64,000 bases of DNA from Clostridium_AD sp964467165 (GTDB lineage: Bacteria > Bacillota > Clostridia > Clostridiales > Clostridiaceae): assembly GCA_964467165.1 (NCBI GenBank), contig CAYXOL010000012.1:38537-102536 (forward strand), written 5' to 3'. Every line of letters begins with the position of its first letter. The stretch's first letter is position 1. The notes below the pieces were generated by a model. That model was not told the DNA's origin and made no database searches. It saw nothing but the letters and a program-made list of their open reading frames with translations. Below are positions 1 to 9,315 of this stretch, in pieces. The position numbers were made by a program, and so were the translations under genes.

Positions 1-1147
1 TATTATTATTCTTACCGCCACCTTGTGCAGACAGTTCACTTCCGCCACCTTTTCCATCTATAAGTGTTATAGCATCCTTAAGAAGGGTATTCATACTAAT
101 CATATTTAAATCCTTTGAACACATGAATAAAAGATTTGCCTTATCAACGGATTTTACTCCAAATAAAACTATAACCTTTGGCGCTGCTACTAATTTTGTT
201 GCTAAGGTATTAGTATATTTTAAATCGCCATTATCATAAATCAATTTAATCACTTTAATGTCTTCTATTTTTGTAGCTGTGGTTAGCATATTTTGGACTT
301 CATACTCAGCAACTAATTCCTTTAATGTTCTTTTTTCAGAAAGTGCCTTATTAAGTTCACCAGCAAGTCTGTCTACTTCTGTTAAAAGAGTAGCACTATT
401 GCAGGATAAAAGTTTAGACATTTTCTCTATAGCTTCATGTTTTGAAACATAATCGGAAACTGCTCTTGAGCCACATAAAAATTCGACTCTCATGCCGTTC
501 TTGTATTTTTCAAATTTAATAACCTTGATTAACTGTACTTCAATAGTTGAACTAGGATGTATGCCACAACAGGGGTTTATATCAATATCACCTATTTTAA
601 CTATTCTAATTTTTTCACCAGCTTTTACTGGGATTTTTTTTAGTGTTAATTTCTTTAGCTCAGAATTACTTGGATACAGTACTTCAACTGAAATATTATC
701 TAAAACTATTTTGTTAGCCTGCATTTCGGCAATTTTAATTTCATCACTTGTAATAATTTTATCAATATCAATAGTTGTAGAATGGATGCCAAGGTGAAAA
801 CCAATAGTAGTGGCATTAAATAAATCAGATATACAAGCAGAAAGAATATGCTGACCTAGATGCTGCTGCATATAGTCATATCTTTTGCTAAAATCTATGC
901 TACATTTAACCTTATGTATTTTTAGTGGTTTAACTGCTACTACATGATATATTTTTTCATCTGATTCATATACGTAAGTTACTGGGGTACCATTTATAGT
1001 CCCAGTATCAGAGGGCTGACCACCACCCTCAGGATAAAAACAGGTTTTATCTAGTTCAATATGATATTCTTTTTCTTTTTCTATTACATTGATAACTTCA
1101 GCTGTAAATTCTGTTTGATATGGATTTTCATAATATAATTTTTCCAA
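1..1147 (-). CDS. alaX: AlaX-type alanyl-tRNA editing protein with DHHA1 domain (C-terminus cut by window edge)
   Basis: Translating the minus strand from 1147 gives about 382 residues and no stop before the edge. The protein resembles the editing half of alanyl-tRNA synthetase. It has the GGGQPSDTG segment near residues 41-49, the zinc motif HLGQH (H96, H100) and its partner CCGIH (C193/H197). A C-terminal DHHA1 region ends in a GKGGG...QGGGK glycine motif close to the edge, so only a few residues are missing. Family role: hydrolysis of Ser-tRNA(Ala) or Gly-tRNA(Ala) in the cytoplasm. The start is TTG at 1147, with AGGAG ten bases upstream; no ATG lies nearby in frame. It is transcribed divergently from the heme genes. 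Confidence 0.9.
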   Translation of the reverse strand, partial: MEKLYYENPYQTEFTAEVINVIEKEKEYHIELDKTCFYPEGGGQPSDTGTINGTPVTYVYESDEKIYHVVAVKPLKIHKVKCSIDFSKRYDYMQQHLGQHILSACISDLFNATTIGFHLGIHSTTIDIDKIITSDEIKIAEMQANKIVLDNISVEVLYPSNSELKKLTLKKIPVKAGEKIRIVKIGDIDINPCCGIHPSSTIEVQLIKVIKFEKYKNGMRVEFLCGSRAVSDYVSKHEAIEKMSKLLSCNSATLLTEVDRLAGELNKALSEKRTLKELVAEYEVQNMLTTATKIEDIKVIKLIYDNGDLKYTNTLATKLVAAPKVIVLFGVKSVDKANLLFMCSKDLNMISMNTLLKDAITLIDGKGGGSELSAQGGGKNNN

Positions 1148-1608
1148 AGTTAAGCAGCTCCTTTTTATAATTATGGAGAATTTTTTTATATCATCAAGGG
1201 AAATATTGTAGAAATCTCTTATTTTTAGTGTGGGAGATAGTTAACAGTATAAAATATTTTTTGAAAATATATAATAAGTACAATTTATATTGTAACATAA
1301 AATATTCTGGTGTAAAAACATATTAGGCGCATTAAAAAAATAAACAAGTCAGGTGGTTTACTGTTGCCACTAATATATATTTGCATTTTCCAAATAATTC
1401 ATTTATTATATAATCATATCCTTTCCTTTTGTTTTATTATGTTTTTTTCACAATTAACATTAAAACATATTTGAAAAGGATTTTTCTATATTTATTTATA
1501 AAATTGGCTTGCTATTTATTTTAATATGCCTTGCAGTTATAAATATAAATATAAATATATATCTTTGAGGTTTATTTAGATCAAAATAATAAGTAGAGGG
1601 GATAAAAT
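1148..1608. other. Divergent intergenic region, no gene seen
   Basis: About 460 bases of very AT-rich DNA lie between the divergent alaX and nirJ1 genes. I see no ORF with a ribosome binding site and no structured RNA. It must hold promoters for both directions, but no clear -35/-10 pair with 17-bp spacing stands out. Confidence 0.5.
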
Positions 1609-2793
1609 ATGATCGGAGTATCTAAATTATTATGTGGAACTGAAAATTTCGGTGACAAATTAAGGTATGTAAATGGAGCTAGCAAGCAAAAAAATGGGGT
1701 TAGTAATGGACGTGGGCCCGTTGTTGTATGGAATTGCACAAAAACTTGTAATTTAAAGTGTATGCATTGTTATGCAAATTCAGATAGTAAAGAATATAAA
1801 GGTGAATTAAGCACTAAAGAGGCTATATCTCTTATTGATGATTTTCATAATGCTAAAGTTCCAGTAATACTATTTTCAGGAGGAGAACCTTTACTTCGAG
1901 GAGACTTATTTGAGTTAATAAAATATGCAGGTGAGAAAAAAATAAGAAGTACTATTTCTACTAATGGAACACTTATTGATAAGGATGTTGCAAGGAGAAT
2001 TAAACAAAGTGAAGTAGGATATGTAGGAATTAGTTTGGATGGTATTGGTGATAGACATGATGAATTTAGGCGTACTAAAGGATGTTTTGATAAGGCTCTA
2101 AAGGGAATTGAAAATTGCAAAGAAGTTAACCAAAAAGTTGGGGTACGATTTACTATTAACAGCCACAACTACGATCAAATAGAGGATATATTTCATTTAA
2201 TTAAAGAAGAAAAAATAAATCGTGTTTGTTTTTATCATTTAGTTTATTCAGGAAGAGGAAGCGAATTAATTAAAGAAGATATATCTCATGAAGAGTCGAG
2301 GGCTGCAATGGATTTGATTATGGAAAAGACTATAGAACTTGGAGATAAGGTGGAAATCCTCACTGTAGATAATCATGCTGATACAGTTTATCTTTATTTG
2401 CAAGCGTTAAAAAAATACCCTCATTTAGCTGACAATATATATAAATTAATGGAAATGAATGGTGGAAATCGTTCGGGTATTGCTATTGCAAATGTTGATT
2501 ACTTAGGAAATATACATGCAGATCAGTTTACGCCACAATATACTTTTGGAAATGTTAAGGAAAGACCATTTAAAGAAATTTGGGAAGATACAACAAATTC
2601 AATTATGAAGGGCCTAAAGGATAGGAAACCTTTGCTTAAGGGAAGATGTAGTAAATGCAAATGGTTAAGTGTATGTAATGGTAATTTTAGGACAAGAGCT
2701 GAATCTATAACTGGAGATTTTTGGGCATCAGATCCTGCATGTTATTTGAGTAATAAAGAAATAGGCGTGCAAGAGGAAATTGGGTTAGTATAA
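1609..2793 (+). CDS. nirJ1: Radical SAM protein NirJ1, alternative heme pathway
   Basis: This is a 394-residue radical SAM enzyme. The CxxxCxxC cluster motif is C47-C51-C54 (CNLKCMHC), followed by the usual SGGEPL segment. A C-terminal SPASM-like cysteine group (C347, C350, C356, C378) would bind an auxiliary Fe-S cluster. It matches the NirJ1/AhbC type, which acts on didecarboxysiroheme during siroheme-based heme formation. A second radical SAM gene and two siroheme decarboxylase-like genes follow directly, which supports this role. The start ATG has AGAGGGG about 7 bases upstream. Assignment of the exact step (acetate side-chain removal) is inferred from the AhbC family, not shown by the sequence. 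Confidence 0.85.
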   Translation: MIGVSKLLCGTENFGDKLRYVNGASKQKNGVSNGRGPVVVWNCTKTCNLKCMHCYANSDSKEYKGELSTKEAISLIDDFHNAKVPVILFSGGEPLLRGDLFELIKYAGEKKIRSTISTNGTLIDKDVARRIKQSEVGYVGISLDGIGDRHDEFRRTKGCFDKALKGIENCKEVNQKVGVRFTINSHNYDQIEDIFHLIKEEKINRVCFYHLVYSGRGSELIKEDISHEESRAAMDLIMEKTIELGDKVEILTVDNHADTVYLYLQALKKYPHLADNIYKLMEMNGGNRSGIAIANVDYLGNIHADQFTPQYTFGNVKERPFKEIWEDTTNSIMKGLKDRKPLLKGRCSKCKWLSVCNGNFRTRAESITGDFWASDPACYLSNKEIGVQEEIGLV

Positions 2794-2824
2794 CACTTAA
2801 AAAGCTGATTAGGAGGCATAAAAT

Positions 2825-3829
2825 ATGATAATGTCATGGAACACCACTAATAAATGCAATATGTATTGTAATCATTGTTATAGAGATGCAGGTATTGAAG
2901 CCAAGAATGAATTAAATACAATTGAAGGTAAATTACTAATAGATGAGATAGCTAAGGCTGGATTTAAAATAATGGTGTTTTCAGGTGGAGAGCCTTTAGT
3001 ACGGCCAGATATTTATGATTTAATAAAGCACGCAGTGAAAGTTGGATTAAGGCCAGTTCTTGGTAGTAATGGAACTCTTATAACTATGAAGGTTGCTAAG
3101 GACTTAAAGGAGGCGGGGGTTATGGGTATTGGAATTAGTTTAGATAGTCTTAATCCTAAAAAACATGATGAATTTCGAAATTATACGGGTGGATGGAGAG
3201 AGGCTGTAAATGGCATGAAAAATTGTAGAGATGTGGGACTACATTTTCAAGTACATACAACAGTAATGAATTGGAATAAGGACGAAATACTTGATATAAC
3301 TGATTTTGCTGTTGGAATGGGCGCTGTAGCGCATCATACTTTTTTCTTGGTACCAACAGGAAGAGGAGCAGATATTGAAGAAGAATCATTAAATCCAGAG
3401 GAATATGAGAAATTATTAAAGGATATAATGTTAAAGCAAAAAGACGTAAGCATAGAGTTAAAACCTACTTGTGCACCTGAGTTTATGAGAATCGCAAAGG
3501 AAATGGGAATGAACCCTAGGTTTAGTCGCGGGTGTTTAGCTGGAACTAGTTATTGCATTATTAGTCCAAGTGGAGATGTGCAGCCTTGTGCATATTTAAA
3601 ACTTCCAATTGGAAATGTCCGAGAGACACCTTTTAGTGAGATTTGGAGGGATAACCCTATATTTAAGGAATTAAGGACTATGAACTACACAGGTAAGTGC
3701 GGTAGTTGTAATTATAAAAAAGACTGTGGTGGATGTCGTGCACGCGTTGCATATTATAATGATGGAGACTACATGGCTGGTGAAGATTGGTGTTCATATT
3801 CTAACAATGTGATAGGAAATACAAAGTAA
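2825..3829 (+). CDS. nirJ2: Radical SAM protein NirJ2, alternative heme pathway
   Basis: The 334-residue protein begins almost at its cluster motif: SWNTTNKC with C11-C15-C18 in CxxxCxxC spacing. A SPASM-like C-terminus has CxxC and CGGC cysteines (CGSCNYKKDCGGC) and a further Cys in EDWC. This arrangement is typical of NirJ2, the partner of NirJ1 in clostridia, related to AhbD/AhbC. AhbD oxidatively decarboxylates two propionates of Fe-coproporphyrin III to the vinyls of heme; whether NirJ2 does this or the other radical step is not decided by sequence. AGGAGG lies 7-8 bases before the ATG. Its TAA stop overlaps the ahbA ATG (TAATG), so translation is probably coupled. Confidence 0.85.
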   Translation: MIMSWNTTNKCNMYCNHCYRDAGIEAKNELNTIEGKLLIDEIAKAGFKIMVFSGGEPLVRPDIYDLIKHAVKVGLRPVLGSNGTLITMKVAKDLKEAGVMGIGISLDSLNPKKHDEFRNYTGGWREAVNGMKNCRDVGLHFQVHTTVMNWNKDEILDITDFAVGMGAVAHHTFFLVPTGRGADIEEESLNPEEYEKLLKDIMLKQKDVSIELKPTCAPEFMRIAKEMGMNPRFSRGCLAGTSYCIISPSGDVQPCAYLKLPIGNVRETPFSEIWRDNPIFKELRTMNYTGKCGSCNYKKDCGGCRARVAYYNDGDYMAGEDWCSYSNNVIGNTK

Positions 3830-4281
3830 TGGAGAAAATAAATAAAGATATACTTAATTTAATTCAATCTGATTTTCCAATTGAATCTAGACCTTTTTTA
3901 AAAATTGCAAATGAACTCAATATAACAGAGATGCAAGTTATTACTATTATTAAAGAGCTTAAAAATAACGGATATATTAAACGGATAGGTGGAATATTCG
4001 ATTTAAGAAAATTAGGATACCATAGCACTCTGTGTGCTATAAAAGTGCCTATAGACAGAATTGAGGAAGTCGCAAATCTTATAAATAGTTATAATGGCGT
4101 AACTCATAATTATATTAGGAACCATTCATATAATATGTGGTTTACGATAATTGCACCTTCGCCAGAAGATGTTAAGGGTTTTTTAAATACAATTAAATCT
4201 AAAACAAATATTGAAGATATAATTGAGTTACCAGTAGAAAAGCTATTTAAAATAAATGTTGTTTTTGACCTTAAGGAGTGA
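3829..4281 (+). CDS. ahbA: Siroheme decarboxylase subunit, AhbA/NirD-type (Lrp/AsnC fold)
   Basis: This 150-residue protein has an N-terminal Lrp/AsnC-like winged helix (about residues 5-55) and an AsnC-type ligand-binding half. The family signature KRIGGIFDLRKLGY near residues 51-64 is typical of siroheme decarboxylase subunits rather than true Lrp regulators. With the next gene it would form the AhbA-AhbB complex, which removes the two acetate carboxyl groups at C12 and C18 of siroheme. The start overlaps the nirJ2 stop by one base, and the stop lies just before the ahbB start. Position inside a radical SAM heme operon argues against a plain transcription factor. Confidence 0.85.
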   Translation: MEKINKDILNLIQSDFPIESRPFLKIANELNITEMQVITIIKELKNNGYIKRIGGIFDLRKLGYHSTLCAIKVPIDRIEEVANLINSYNGVTHNYIRNHSYNMWFTIIAPSPEDVKGFLNTIKSKTNIEDIIELPVEKLFKINVVFDLKE

Positions 4282-4285
4282 TTAC

Positions 4286-4759
4286 ATGTTAAGTTGCTTA
4301 GATAAAAGTATTATACGCGCAGTTCAAGAAGATTTGCCTTTAGTTCCCGAGCCATATAAAGAAATAGCACTAGGACTCGGTATTACAGAAAATGAATTAA
4401 TGAATAAAATTAAAGAATTCCGTAGCAGTGGTGTTATTAGAAGATTTGGCACTATTGTAAATCATAGAAATATAGGGTTTATTTCAAATGCAATGGTTGT
4501 ATGGATAATTCCTACCGAGTTAATTAAGGACGTGAGTAAAATAATGATATCATTCCCTCAAATTAGCCACTGTTACCAGCGACCTACATTCCCAGAGTGG
4601 CCATATAATGTGTTTACGATGATTCATGCGCAAAATAACCAAGAGTGTGAAAAAATAGTTAAAGAAATTTCGGAGGCCATTAATATTGAGGACTTCAAGA
4701 TGCTATATAGTACTAAGGAACTTAAAAAGGTAAGTATGAAATATTTTTTAGAAAAATAA
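4286..4759 (+). CDS. ahbB: Siroheme decarboxylase subunit, AhbB/NirL-type
   Basis: The protein has 157 residues from ATG 4286, which has AAGGAG seven bases upstream; an in-frame upstream extension to 4256 has no such site. It shows family motifs VIRRFGTIVNHRNIGF and, further on, SHCYQRP...WPYNVFTMIH. The histidines and the RRFG segment are characteristic of the catalytic AhbB-like subunit that decarboxylates siroheme. It is the last gene of nirJ1-nirJ2-ahbA-ahbB. No siroheme synthase genes are in the window, so siroheme must come from another locus. Confidence 0.85.
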   Translation: MLSCLDKSIIRAVQEDLPLVPEPYKEIALGLGITENELMNKIKEFRSSGVIRRFGTIVNHRNIGFISNAMVVWIIPTELIKDVSKIMISFPQISHCYQRPTFPEWPYNVFTMIHAQNNQECEKIVKEISEAINIEDFKMLYSTKELKKVSMKYFLEK

Positions 4760-4797
4760 TTTTGTATACTCTCTTTCCTGTGGCAAAAATGCAAATT

Positions 4798-4830
4798 AAA
4801 GATAACAAACACTTTCGATTTGTCATCTTT
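4798..4830 (+). terminator. Weak terminator-like hairpin after ahbB
   Basis: AAAGAT-A-ACAAA at 4798-4809 pairs with TTTGT-C-ATCTTT at 4819-4830 with one A/C mismatch. The following T-run is poor. It is the only candidate terminator for the heme operon in this gap; the rest of 4760-4990 shows nothing else. Confidence 0.4.
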
Positions 4831-4990
4831 ATATAGTAGATTATTCCCACTTGGATAGTTTCGCCTATGCACTCCAAAAGGTATGTTAGGCAAATGGAAT
4901 ACCAGTTTAAGGTAGTTATTTTAAAGTTTCGCATTATTAATATCTATTAATTGAAGGGCAATTTATCATTATAGGAAGGAGAGAACTAGT

Positions 4991-5419
4991 ATGGATTTTG
5001 AGAAATCCTGTGGTGCGGTAATTTATAGGAAAATACATGGAAATTTAGAATTTTTAATCATTAGTCATAGAAACGATGGACATTGGGGTTTTCCCAAAGG
5101 GCATATTGAAAAAAATGAAAGTGAAGAACAAGCGGCCAAAAGAGAGGTTTCTGAAGAGACTGGAATAACAGCTACTTTAATGCCTACTTTTAAAGCATCT
5201 GTAGAATATTTAATAAAACAAAATACAGTGAAGGAAGTTGTATATTTTTTAGCCCAGGTACAAGATCAAACTGTATATATTGATGTAGAGGAAATTATGG
5301 ATTATAGGTGGTCAAGTTTTAAGCAAGCAAAGCAACTATTATCTTATAAAAGTAGTAAGGAAGTTTTAGAACAAGCCTATGAATATATTGTTGAAATAGA
5401 TAAAAATCCAATGAAATAG
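4991..5419 (+). CDS. Nudix hydrolase (Ap4A hydrolase type)
   Basis: This 142-residue protein carries a complete Nudix box at residues 37-59 (Gx5Ex7REVSEETGI: G37 and R51-I59). The early GAVIYR and WGFPKGH segments are typical of the diadenosine tetraphosphate pyrophosphatase / dinucleotide hydrolase branch. The glutamates of REVSEE bind the divalent metal. The substrate cannot be fixed from sequence. GGAAGGAG lies 8 bases upstream of ATG. It stands alone, with its own terminator overlapping its stop codon. Confidence 0.85.
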   Translation: MDFEKSCGAVIYRKIHGNLEFLIISHRNDGHWGFPKGHIEKNESEEQAAKREVSEETGITATLMPTFKASVEYLIKQNTVKEVVYFLAQVQDQTVYIDVEEIMDYRWSSFKQAKQLLSYKSSKEVLEQAYEYIVEIDKNPMK

Positions 5420-5443
5420 GTTATTATTTCATTGGATTTTTTT
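5403..5443 (+). terminator. Rho-independent terminator of the Nudix gene
   Basis: A perfect 15-bp stem (5403-5417 with 5426-5440, loop of 8) is followed by a T-run to 5443. The 5' arm includes the last codons and the stop of the Nudix gene. Confidence 0.9.
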
Positions 5444-5604
5444 CTGTATTTTGTGATGAAATAATTATAGGGTTTGAGATTGAAATGAATACAAAAAAAG
5501 AGGTTTATACCATAATATGTAGAATATGTAGAATATGACATTTGAAAATAAAACAATTTAATTATAAGTTGCACATTAGTTTGGTGGGTTAAAGGAGGAT
5601 TAAC

Positions 5605-7275
5605 ATGAGTGGGAATATTGATGTTAAGGTATCAGAGAAATTAAATGTTGATAAAAATAAGTATAAAAGCGAAAGTAAATTCAGAGAAAATGAAGAGATA
5701 TATAAAGGACTATTTGATTTATCTCCTGATCCGATGTTTGTTCATTGTGATGGCAAAATAGTCTTAGCTAACCCTGCAACTGATAGATTGTTTAGTATGA
5801 AGGAGTCTGAGAATATAATTGGGAGAAATGTTATGGATTTTATTCATCCAGATTATTTTGAGATTGCTACTAGTAGAATAAATACAGTTTATAAAGGCGG
5901 AATTGTTGATCCGTTTATTGAAGAAAAATTTATTTCTAGTGATAGTACAGTTATTGACGTAGAAATTGGAACCTCCGCCTTTACGTATAAGGGTAAATCT
6001 TCAATTTTAGTGGTTGTACGAAACATTAATAAAAGAAAAAAAGTGGAGAGAAAGCTAAGTGCAAATGAAGCACTGTTAAGAGAGATAACTGATAATATCT
6101 CAGATATGATTGCTAAGATAGACATAGATGGAACGATTAAATATATTACACCTAATAAAAATGATATTCTTGGGTACGGATTAGAAAATGTAATAGGTGA
6201 AAACTTTTTTGATTTTGTTTATATAGATGATAAAGAAAATGTACGGAGAGATATTCAAAAATTAATTAATACAAATATAAATCAAAAGCTCGAATTTAGA
6301 GGAATGCATTTCGATAAGCGTATTATTTGGGTAGATGTTTCATTTAATACACTTCTGGATAATAAGGATAAAGTTGTTGGAATAATCTTATCAGCAAGAG
6401 ACATTACTAAGCGCATTGAAGATGAAAAGGCTATGAAAAAAAATGAGGAGAAGGTAAGGCAGCTAAATTATGAAATAGAGTATGATAGATTTAGGACAGA
6501 TTTCTTTGTAAACATATCTCATGAATTAAGAACACCAATCAATGTTATTTTAGGAACATTGCAGCTTATGGATCTAAAATTCAATGATCTATTTAACGCA
6601 AATGAGAAAAAGAACAGGGTATATTTAAAAACTATGAAACAGAACTGTTATAGATTAGTAAGATTAATTAACAATTTAATAGATGTGACAAAAATAGATG
6701 CTGGATATTTTGAAATTCATTTAAGTAATTGTAATATTGTTAGTGTTATAGAGGAAATAACGCTTTCTGTAGCTGGATATGTTGAGAATAATGGGATATC
6801 ACTTTTGTTTGATACAGAAATGGAAGAGAAAATAATAGTCTGTGATAAGGATAAAATAGAAAGAATAATGTTAAATCTAATTTCAAATGCAATAAAGTTT
6901 ACAAAGCCTAAGGGAAGTATTTTAGTAAACATATTTGAGAGAAAAAGTAATGTGGTTATTTCTGTTAAGGATACAGGCATAGGGATACCAAAAGAAAAGC
7001 AAGAATTAATTTTTGACAGATTTATTCAAGTAGATAAATCTCTTACCAGAAATAATGAAGGCAGTGGCATAGGGTTATCCTTAGTAAAGACTTTGGTAGA
7101 AATGCATGGTGGCAAAATATTTTTAGAGAGCCAAATCAATATAGGAAGTGAGTTTAGCTTTGAACTTCCTATAAAACAGTTGCCAGATAGTGAAGTAGCT
7201 TGCATGAGTAACAATTTTAATGACAATAGCAATATTGAAAAGATCAACATTGAGTTTTCAGATATATATTTTTAA
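5605..7275 (+). CDS. Soluble PAS-PAS sensor histidine kinase, orphan
   Basis: The 556-residue protein has no membrane segment. Two PAS domains lie at about 30-145 and 150-275, followed by a HisKA domain with the phospho-acceptor in FFVNISHELRTPIN (near residue 305). The HATPase domain shows the N box NLISNAIKF (about 422), G1 box DTGIGIP (about 455) and G2 box GSGIGLSLV (about 485). It should autophosphorylate on His in response to a cytoplasmic signal. No response regulator is adjacent, so its partner is elsewhere; in clostridia such orphan kinases often feed Spo0A, but nothing here proves that. AAAGGAGG precedes the ATG. Confidence 0.88.
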   Translation: MSGNIDVKVSEKLNVDKNKYKSESKFRENEEIYKGLFDLSPDPMFVHCDGKIVLANPATDRLFSMKESENIIGRNVMDFIHPDYFEIATSRINTVYKGGIVDPFIEEKFISSDSTVIDVEIGTSAFTYKGKSSILVVVRNINKRKKVERKLSANEALLREITDNISDMIAKIDIDGTIKYITPNKNDILGYGLENVIGENFFDFVYIDDKENVRRDIQKLINTNINQKLEFRGMHFDKRIIWVDVSFNTLLDNKDKVVGIILSARDITKRIEDEKAMKKNEEKVRQLNYEIEYDRFRTDFFVNISHELRTPINVILGTLQLMDLKFNDLFNANEKKNRVYLKTMKQNCYRLVRLINNLIDVTKIDAGYFEIHLSNCNIVSVIEEITLSVAGYVENNGISLLFDTEMEEKIIVCDKDKIERIMLNLISNAIKFTKPKGSILVNIFERKSNVVISVKDTGIGIPKEKQELIFDRFIQVDKSLTRNNEGSGIGLSLVKTLVEMHGGKIFLESQINIGSEFSFELPIKQLPDSEVACMSNNFNDNSNIEKINIEFSDIYF

Positions 7276-7312
7276 TGGTGCCATCCACTTGGATGGTACC
7301 ATTTTATTTTTA
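7274..7312 (+). terminator. Terminator of the histidine kinase gene
   Basis: A 13-bp stem (7274-7286 with 7291-7303, one G-U pair, loop ACTT) is followed by ATTTTATTTTTATT. It starts at the stop codon. Confidence 0.88.
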
Positions 7313-7388
7313 TTATCTATCATGTTGGGGGTTTGTTCTTGCATATAGTTAATAATAATAAAAATAATTCTATCTTAGGGGGTAGCAT

Positions 7389-9311
7389 ATGGAATTTGAA
7401 AAAGTAATAAAAAATGATAGAGAAGCTAAAATCAAGAATAAATTTGAAGGAAGCTTTCTGGAGTATTTAGATATAATTAACAAAGATCCTGATAAGGCAA
7501 AGCTTTCTCATAAGAGGATGTATGACACAATAATAAAAAAAGGCTTTGAAATTCTAAGGCCGGAGGAAAACCCTAGGGCAAGAAAAATATATGGTAATGA
7601 TATTATAAAAAGGTATGGTTTTTTTAAAGAGGACTTTTATGGAATAGATAAGGTCCTTATGAAAATAGTAAGTTATTTTTATTCTGCATCTATGAAGGGC
7701 GAGGAATCTAGACAGGTATTATATTTAGCAGGACCTGTAGGAGCTGGGAAGTCATCCTTGGTAGAAGCACTTAAGAAAGCCTTTGAAAACACAGAGGCAG
7801 TTTATGTTTTAAAAGGATGTCCTATGAATGAGGAACCGTTGCATTTAATACCAAAGCACCTTAGACGAGATTTTGAGAGAATGCTTAATGTAGAAATTGA
7901 AGGGGACCTTTGCCCAGATTGTAAATATAGATTGCTTCATGAATACAATGGCGAATATGAGAATTTTCCTGTTACCACAACTTCTTTTTCAATAAGGTCA
8001 AGAAAAGGCATAGGGGTTGTCCCACCTGTAGACCCTAATAATCAAGATACTTCAATTTTAACGGGATCTGTTGATATATCTAAAATGGATATGTATTCAG
8101 AGGATGACCCAAGGGTCTTCTCTCTTAATGGGGCATTTAATGTTGGGAATCGAGGCTTAGTAGAATTTATAGAAGTATTTAAAAACGATGTTGAATATCT
8201 TCATACTATAATAACTGCTACACAAGAAAAATCAATACCATCACCAGGAAAGGGATCTATGATTTACTTTGATGGTATAATTATTGCCCATTCTAATGAA
8301 GCTGAATGGAATAGGTTTAAGTCAGATCATACCAATGAAGCTATTTTAGATAGAATTGTAAAGATAGAAGTCCCTTATTGCCTTGAGTTAAATGAAGAAA
8401 TTAAGATTTATGAAAAGATACTTAAAAAGAGTAACTTTAAGCCCCATATAGCACCTCACACCATTGAAACTGCAGCAATGTTCGCATTGCTTTCAAGGTT
8501 CAAACCTTCAAATAAGGTAGATCCTATAACAAAGTTAAAGATTTATAATGGCGAAGAAATAGTAGAAAAGGGAACTACTAAGAAAATGGATATTAGTGAA
8601 CTTAGGGAAGAAGCAGGTCTTGATGAGGGGATGCATGGGATTTCCACAAGATTTATAGTAAAGGCCATTGATAATGCTATTTCAAATTCAGAATTTGATT
8701 GCATAAATCCACTTGGTATTATGGAAAGTATAATTAAATCCGTAAGAGAAATGGACGTTGCCGATGAGGAAAAGAAAAAATATATGGGCTTTGTTCAGGA
8801 TACTATTAGAAAAGAATACAATAAGATATTGGAAAAAGAAGTAACTAAGGCATTTATACACAGCTATAAGGAACAAGCGGAAAGCTTATTTAATAACTAT
8901 ATTGATAATGCAGAAGCCTTTGTAAATAAGGCCAAATTAAAGGATAAAGCTACAGGGGAAGAGCTGATTGCAGATGAGTCCTTTATGCGTTCAATAGAAG
9001 AGCAGATTGGAATATCTGAAAGTTCTTCAAAGGGATTTAGAAGCGACGTAACTTCCTATATGTTTTATGTGGTTAGAAATGGCGGGAAAATCAAATATGA
9101 GTCTTATGAGCCACTAAAGGAAGCAATTGAAAAGAAACTTACAAGCTCCGTAAAAGAGCTTTCAAGAATTGTAACTAGATCTAGAGTTCGCGATAAGGAT
9201 CAAGATGAAAAATATAACGTAATGGTGGAACAAATGAAGGCAAACGGATATTGCGATTATTGTTGTGACGTAATATTGAAGTATGCAGCTAATAATTTAT
9301 GGAAGGATTAA
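7389..9311 (+). CDS. prkA: PrkA family serine protein kinase
   Basis: The 640-residue protein matches PrkA throughout. The N-terminal AAA-like domain has Walker A GPVGAGKSS (about residues 115-123), the segment KGCPMNEEPLHLIP, and a C-terminal PrkA domain. It is a stationary-phase/sporulation protein; some PrkA proteins have been described as kinases, others as AAA proteases. The gene is first in the conserved prkA-yhbH-spoVR cluster: four bases separate it from yhbH. The ATG is preceded by GGGGGTAG. Its length agrees with full-length relatives. Confidence 0.93.
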   Translation: MEFEKVIKNDREAKIKNKFEGSFLEYLDIINKDPDKAKLSHKRMYDTIIKKGFEILRPEENPRARKIYGNDIIKRYGFFKEDFYGIDKVLMKIVSYFYSASMKGEESRQVLYLAGPVGAGKSSLVEALKKAFENTEAVYVLKGCPMNEEPLHLIPKHLRRDFERMLNVEIEGDLCPDCKYRLLHEYNGEYENFPVTTTSFSIRSRKGIGVVPPVDPNNQDTSILTGSVDISKMDMYSEDDPRVFSLNGAFNVGNRGLVEFIEVFKNDVEYLHTIITATQEKSIPSPGKGSMIYFDGIIIAHSNEAEWNRFKSDHTNEAILDRIVKIEVPYCLELNEEIKIYEKILKKSNFKPHIAPHTIETAAMFALLSRFKPSNKVDPITKLKIYNGEEIVEKGTTKKMDISELREEAGLDEGMHGISTRFIVKAIDNAISNSEFDCINPLGIMESIIKSVREMDVADEEKKKYMGFVQDTIRKEYNKILEKEVTKAFIHSYKEQAESLFNNYIDNAEAFVNKAKLKDKATGEELIADESFMRSIEEQIGISESSSKGFRSDVTSYMFYVVRNGGKIKYESYEPLKEAIEKKLTSSVKELSRIVTRSRVRDKDQDEKYNVMVEQMKANGYCDYCCDVILKYAANNLWKD

Positions 9312-9315
9312 TCCT

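Noticed and set aside
258..797. Plus-strand ORFs of 64 and 101 residues
   Set aside because: They are antisense to the conserved AlaX reading frame, which has intact zinc motifs.
4624..4934. Two overlapping minus-strand ORFs after ahbB
   Set aside because: No ribosome binding sites; they overlap each other and the end of ahbB, with composition typical of AT-rich noise.
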